Origin: a bacterium
Lineage (GTDB): Bacteria > Verrucomicrobiota > Verrucomicrobiia > Chthoniobacterales > Terrimicrobiaceae
Assembly (NCBI GenBank): GCA_009920585.1
Contig: RFZT01000084.1
Span: 1-9,029, forward strand
Length of the DNA: 9,029 nt
Direction of reading: 5' to 3'
The notes beneath the pieces were generated by a model, which was given only the letters and a program-made list of their open reading frames with translations, did not search any database and was not told where the DNA came from. Position numbers and translations under genes: made by a program. Below, piece after piece: positions 6,277 through 9,029 of this stretch. How positions within the stretch are numbered: the stretch's first letter is position 1; the number at the start of each line of letters is the position of its first letter.

Positions 6277-7214
6277 TCTCGGTGGAGTTCGGCCAACTGT
6301 TCCCAGATGGCTTTTTCTTTGGTGCTGGGGGCCGTTGGGATCGTGATGCTCACAATGGCATAGAAGTCGCCACGCTTGGCGTCACCTATCGGTAAGCCCA
6401 TGCCAGGAAGACGAAACTTTTTGCCAGACTGGGTGCCTGCAGGGATCTTCAACTTTGCTTTGCCGCCGAGCGTGGGGACGGTGACATTGCTGCCCAGAAC
6501 CGCGTCCCAAGCCGGAATCTCGAGTTCAAAGTGGAGATCGGCCCCGTCGATTTCAAAATCCGGGTGACGCTGGTATTTGACTCGCAGATAGAGATCGCCT
6601 GAGCCACCGCCGGAAGCCCCAGTGCCACCTTGGCCTACGAGGCGAATACGTTGCGCCTCGCGGATGCCCTTCGGGATTTTAACGGTGAAGGTCTCCAGTT
6701 TTTTTGAAGATCCGCGGCGGAAAGAAATCTGGCGAGTCGATCCATTAAGCGCCTCTTCCAAGGTCACAAGAATATCGGCTTCGGCATCTTGGCCGCGCTG
6801 CGGAGCCTCCTCGAAGCCCGATCGCGATCCACGCCTCCCCGCAAACATCTGTTCAAAAAAATCGCTGAATCCCGTGCCGCCGAATTCGAAGTCCTCGTCG
6901 GAACCTGCCGAGCGTGGGGCTTGTCGGAACCCGCCGCCTGGACCGCGCGCCCCGCCACGGAACCCGCCGCCGGGCTGCGAGCCATGTTGCCAGTTTTGGC
7001 CGTATTCATCGTAGCGTTTGCGTTTCTCGGCATCACCAAGCACCTCGTAGGCCTCGTTGATTTCCTTGAATTTCTCCTCTGCGGCCTTTTTATCTTTGGC
7101 CGTATCCGGGTGAAATTGGCGGGCCAGCTTGCGAAAAGCGGTTTTGATTTCCGCTGGTGTGGCGGTTTTGGAAACTCCTAATGTTTGATAGTAATCGCGG
7201 AATTGCGCTGACAT
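6273..7214 (-). CDS. DnaJ/CbpA-type J-domain co-chaperone (no zinc finger)
   Basis: A 313-residue Hsp40 that would stimulate the ATPase of DnaK and deliver unfolded clients. The J domain is at residues 7-72 (DYYQTLGVSKTATPAEIK) with the essential HPD tripeptide at 35-37 (RQFHPDTAK). A Gly/Phe-rich linker follows at about 74-130, then two C-terminal beta substrate-binding domains from about 143 (DILVTLEEALNGSTRQISF). The four CxxCxGxG zinc repeats of classical DnaJ are absent, which makes it a type II (CbpA or DnaJ2-like) protein; a separate canonical DnaJ may exist elsewhere. The start ATG at 7214-7212 sits directly before the conserved J domain. The only SD-like sequence (AGGAA, minus strand of 7231-7235) is about 16 nt away, too far to be convincing. 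The gene is transcribed toward xerC, and its TAG (6275-6273) overlaps the xerC TAA (6274-6276). Confidence 0.95.
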   Translation of the reverse strand: MSAQFRDYYQTLGVSKTATPAEIKTAFRKLARQFHPDTAKDKKAAEEKFKEINEAYEVLGDAEKRKRYDEYGQNWQHGSQPGGGFRGGARGPGGGFRQAPRSAGSDEDFEFGGTGFSDFFEQMFAGRRGSRSGFEEAPQRGQDAEADILVTLEEALNGSTRQISFRRGSSKKLETFTVKIPKGIREAQRIRLVGQGGTGASGGGSGDLYLRVKYQRHPDFEIDGADLHFELEIPAWDAVLGSNVTVPTLGGKAKLKIPAGTQSGKKFRLPGMGLPIGDAKRGDFYAIVSITIPTAPSTKEKAIWEQLAELHRD

Positions 7215-7269
7215 CTGTTCGTAAATTTGCTTCCTGCATTCTGACTATTTTATTCATTCTGTCCAACTC
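7215..7269. promoter_or_regulatory. 55-bp divergent intergenic region between dnaJ and serS
   Basis: Both genes start outward from this AT-rich gap, so promoters for both must lie here or within the coding ends. AT-rich elements exist (TATTTTATT at 7246-7254), but no -35/-10 pair with a proper spacer is convincing on either strand. No CIRCE-like inverted repeat or other heat-shock operator is visible. The call is by position only. Confidence 0.4.
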
Positions 7270-8541
7270 ATGCTTGATATTCGATTTTTAAGGGAACAAC
7301 CCGACCTCGCTAAATCCCGACTCGCCACCCGTGCGGACGGGCATTCTGAAACCATAGATGCCATTCTGGCCATAGACGTACGCCGTCGTGCCGCCGAGAC
7401 GCGGCTTCAAACATTGCAAGGTGAGAGGAACCGCCTGAGCAAAGAAATCGGTAAACTCCGCTCCCAAAAGCAGGATACCGCCGCACTCGAAGAGGAGGTG
7501 AAATCCCATGCCGCTACGATGCAGGAACTCACGCTCGAAACGGATGCCCTTACAAAAGAGCAAACAGATCTGCTTTTGATCCTCCCGAATCTTCCGCAAG
7601 CCGAGGTGCCAGTGGGGCGCGAGGCTGCCGATAATCCGCTTGTTCGCGAGTTCGGCGAAAAGCCAGTGATTGAAAATGCGAGGGATCACGTGGCCATCGC
7701 CGAGTCGCTCGGGCTCATTGATCCTGACCGCGGAGCCAAAATCAGTGGGAGTGGATTTGCCGTTTACACCGGAGCGGGAGCGCGCTTGGAAAGGGCCATT
7801 TTAAATTTCCTTCTCGATCTTCATACTCGCGAGCACGGCTACACCGAAGTAAGCCCGCCTTTCCTCGTGAAGCGGGAATGCATGGTCGGGACCGGTCAGT
7901 TGCCGAAATTTGAGGAGGATATGTATGGAGTCGACGGCGGTGGGCTTTTCCTTGTGCCGACGGCCGAGGTGCCGGTGACGAATCTTCATCGTGAGGAGAT
8001 TGTTTCTGCATCCCAGTTCCCAATCAAATATGCCGCCTACACGCCCTGCTTCCGTCGTGAGGCGGGATCAGCCGGGCGCGAAACTCGCGGCCTCATCCGC
8101 ATGCATCAATTCGACAAAGTCGAGTTGGTTAAAATCTGTGCGCCGGAGGATTCGCGTGCCGAACTCGAATCCCTGACTCAGAATGCCGAAAGGGTTCTCC
8201 AGATTCTCGGCCTACATTACCGTGTCATCGAGCTTTGTACGGGCGACATGGGATTTGGAGCCGCCAAAACCTACGATATCGAGGTCTGGGCCGCCGGGCA
8301 GAATGCGTATTTGGAGGTTTCGAGTTGCACGAACTTCGAGGATTTCCAATCCCGCCGGATGAATCTTCGTTACAAGGCGGAGGATGGGAAAAACCGATTC
8401 TGCCATACCCTTAATGGTTCTGGAACAGCTCTAGCCCGACTCTACGTGGCGATCCTCGAGAGCGGCCAGCAGCCTGATGGCTCGGTCAACCTGCCTCCGG
8501 CACTTCACTCGTATTTCGGTGCCGAAAAAATCTCCAAGTAA
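7270..8541 (+). CDS. serS: Seryl-tRNA synthetase
   Basis: Class II synthetase charging tRNA-Ser (and tRNA-Sec where present) in the cytoplasm. Its 423 residues match the usual bacterial length. The N-terminus MLDIRFLREQPD is typical. Residues about 28-105 form the long antiparallel coiled-coil arm that grips the tRNA variable arm. TAEVPVTNLH (231-240) contributes to the serine site. Motif 2 runs through FRREAGSAGRETRG (261-274) and MHQFDKVE. EVSSCTNFEDFQ (349-360) and motif 3, NGSGTALAR (382-390), complete the active site. All key residues appear intact. ATG 7270 is fixed by the conserved N-terminus, though no SD precedes it. The 3' end overlaps the inferred tilS start by 23 nt. Confidence 0.97.
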   Translation: MLDIRFLREQPDLAKSRLATRADGHSETIDAILAIDVRRRAAETRLQTLQGERNRLSKEIGKLRSQKQDTAALEEEVKSHAATMQELTLETDALTKEQTDLLLILPNLPQAEVPVGREAADNPLVREFGEKPVIENARDHVAIAESLGLIDPDRGAKISGSGFAVYTGAGARLERAILNFLLDLHTREHGYTEVSPPFLVKRECMVGTGQLPKFEEDMYGVDGGGLFLVPTAEVPVTNLHREEIVSASQFPIKYAAYTPCFRREAGSAGRETRGLIRMHQFDKVELVKICAPEDSRAELESLTQNAERVLQILGLHYRVIELCTGDMGFGAAKTYDIEVWAAGQNAYLEVSSCTNFEDFQSRRMNLRYKAEDGKNRFCHTLNGSGTALARLYVAILESGQQPDGSVNLPPALHSYFGAEKISK

Positions 8542-9029
8542 GTCGGTCGATCCCTTGCTAGTCGCTTTGGGTATCCGGCGGTCGCGATTCGATGGTCCTT
8601 TTGCATGCCCTGCATGCGTTGGGTTTCCAAAAAATGGTCGTCTGTCACTTGGATCACGGGCTTCGCGGGTCAAGTTCCATGCTCGATGCGCGGCTGGTCA
8701 AGCGAACGGCCCATCGCATGGGATTGGAGATCGAGCAGGCCCGTGCTCGAACCGCAGATTATGCCCAAGCGGAAAAAAAATCGATCGAACTCGCTGCGCG
8801 CGATTTGCGACGTGCCTTTTTCGCAGAGTGCGCAGGCCTGCATCGTTGCACATCGATCGTGCTGGCCCACCATGCCGATGATCAGGTGGAAACGTGTCTT
8901 TTTAATTTTCTCCGTGGGAGCGGTGCTGCCGGATTGGGAGGTATGAAGCCGGTTTCCAGTTTAGGTCGGTTGAAAATCCACAGACCTCTTCTTGGTGTGA
9001 CCGGCGCAGAGATTTCCACTTATCAGAAA
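8519..9029 (+). CDS. tilS: tRNA(Ile)-lysidine synthase, N-terminal part, apparent frameshift, runs off window
   Basis: TilS uses ATP to attach lysine to the wobble C34 of tRNA-Ile CAU, making lysidine so that AUA is read as Ile; it is normally essential. The N-type ATP pyrophosphatase core is clear in one frame. It shows SGGRDS (8574-8591, the P-loop), MVVCHLDHGLRG, LAHHADDQVET (HHADD from 8868), FLRGSGAAGLGGM, and KIHRPLL near the end. This frame has a TAG at 8559-8561 and no start codon before the P-loop. The expected beta-strand LLVAL (8555-8569) is read in the neighbouring frame, which is open from GTG 8519 (VPKKSPSKSVDPLLVAL). About 16 residues before LVA fits TilS. One or four extra bases near 8565-8573 would explain the break. 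If the break is real, translation could begin only at ATG 8592 and would lose the P-loop. The C-terminus is beyond the window. Confidence 0.82.

Noticed and set aside
6622..7181. Plus-strand open frames antisense to dnaJ (6622-7014, 6789-7181)
   Set aside because: They are mirror frames of the Gly/Phe- and Arg-rich dnaJ coding sequence. No recognisable domain is present, and the minus-strand J-domain protein is unambiguous.
8477..8946. Two further plus-strand open frames over tilS (8477-8881 and 8605-8946)
   Set aside because: Neither encodes recognisable sequence beyond base 8570. The TilS motifs fall in the third frame. Only the 8519-8569 part of the first is kept, as the likely TilS N-terminus.

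Overview
The window is a bacterial chromosomal segment of moderate GC content, densely packed, carrying mostly housekeeping genes. The mix (a TyrZ-type tyrosyl-tRNA synthetase, a short region-1.1-less sigma-70 factor, a DUF4912 protein with a low-complexity tail, a Xer recombinase, a zinc-finger-less DnaJ, SerRS and TilS), together with several starts lacking a Shine-Dalgarno sequence, suggests a member of the Verrucomicrobiota/PVC group. That assignment is an impression from protein style, not a database result. No plasmid, phage, IS element, CRISPR array, rRNA or tRNA gene was recognised.

Layout. Bases 1-2436 hold the 3' two-thirds or so of tyrS followed 6 nt later by a gene for a membrane-anchored TPR-like protein. 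They look like one transcription unit, closed by a hairpin terminator at about 2461-2493. Bases 2543-3388 encode a sigma-70 factor that starts behind an A-rich, SD-less leader and ends in two consecutive hairpin-plus-T-tract terminators (3421-3490). A 250-bp intergenic region then holds a candidate promoter with a perfect GGTGGG/CCCACC inverted repeat in its spacer and a good SD. It leads into a 567-residue DUF4912 protein whose C-terminal half is built on a tryptophan-serine octapeptide repeat. The tyrosine recombinase gene (xerC/xerD type) follows with no canonical start codon at the expected place. It runs tail-to-tail into a minus-strand dnaJ/cbpA-type gene, the two stop codons overlapping. 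dnaJ and serS diverge from a 55-bp gap. serS overlaps the start of tilS, which runs off the window end and appears frameshifted just before its ATP-binding P-loop.

Functional themes. tyrS, serS and tilS all serve tRNA charging or decoding (TilS makes lysidine at the wobble base of tRNA-Ile CAU). The sigma factor, Xer recombinase and DnaJ protein cover transcription initiation, chromosome dimer resolution and protein folding. The two unfamiliar genes are the TPR-like protein and the DUF4912/octapeptide protein. The points most worth a second look are the Trp-octad tail, the missing xerC start codon and the tilS frame break.
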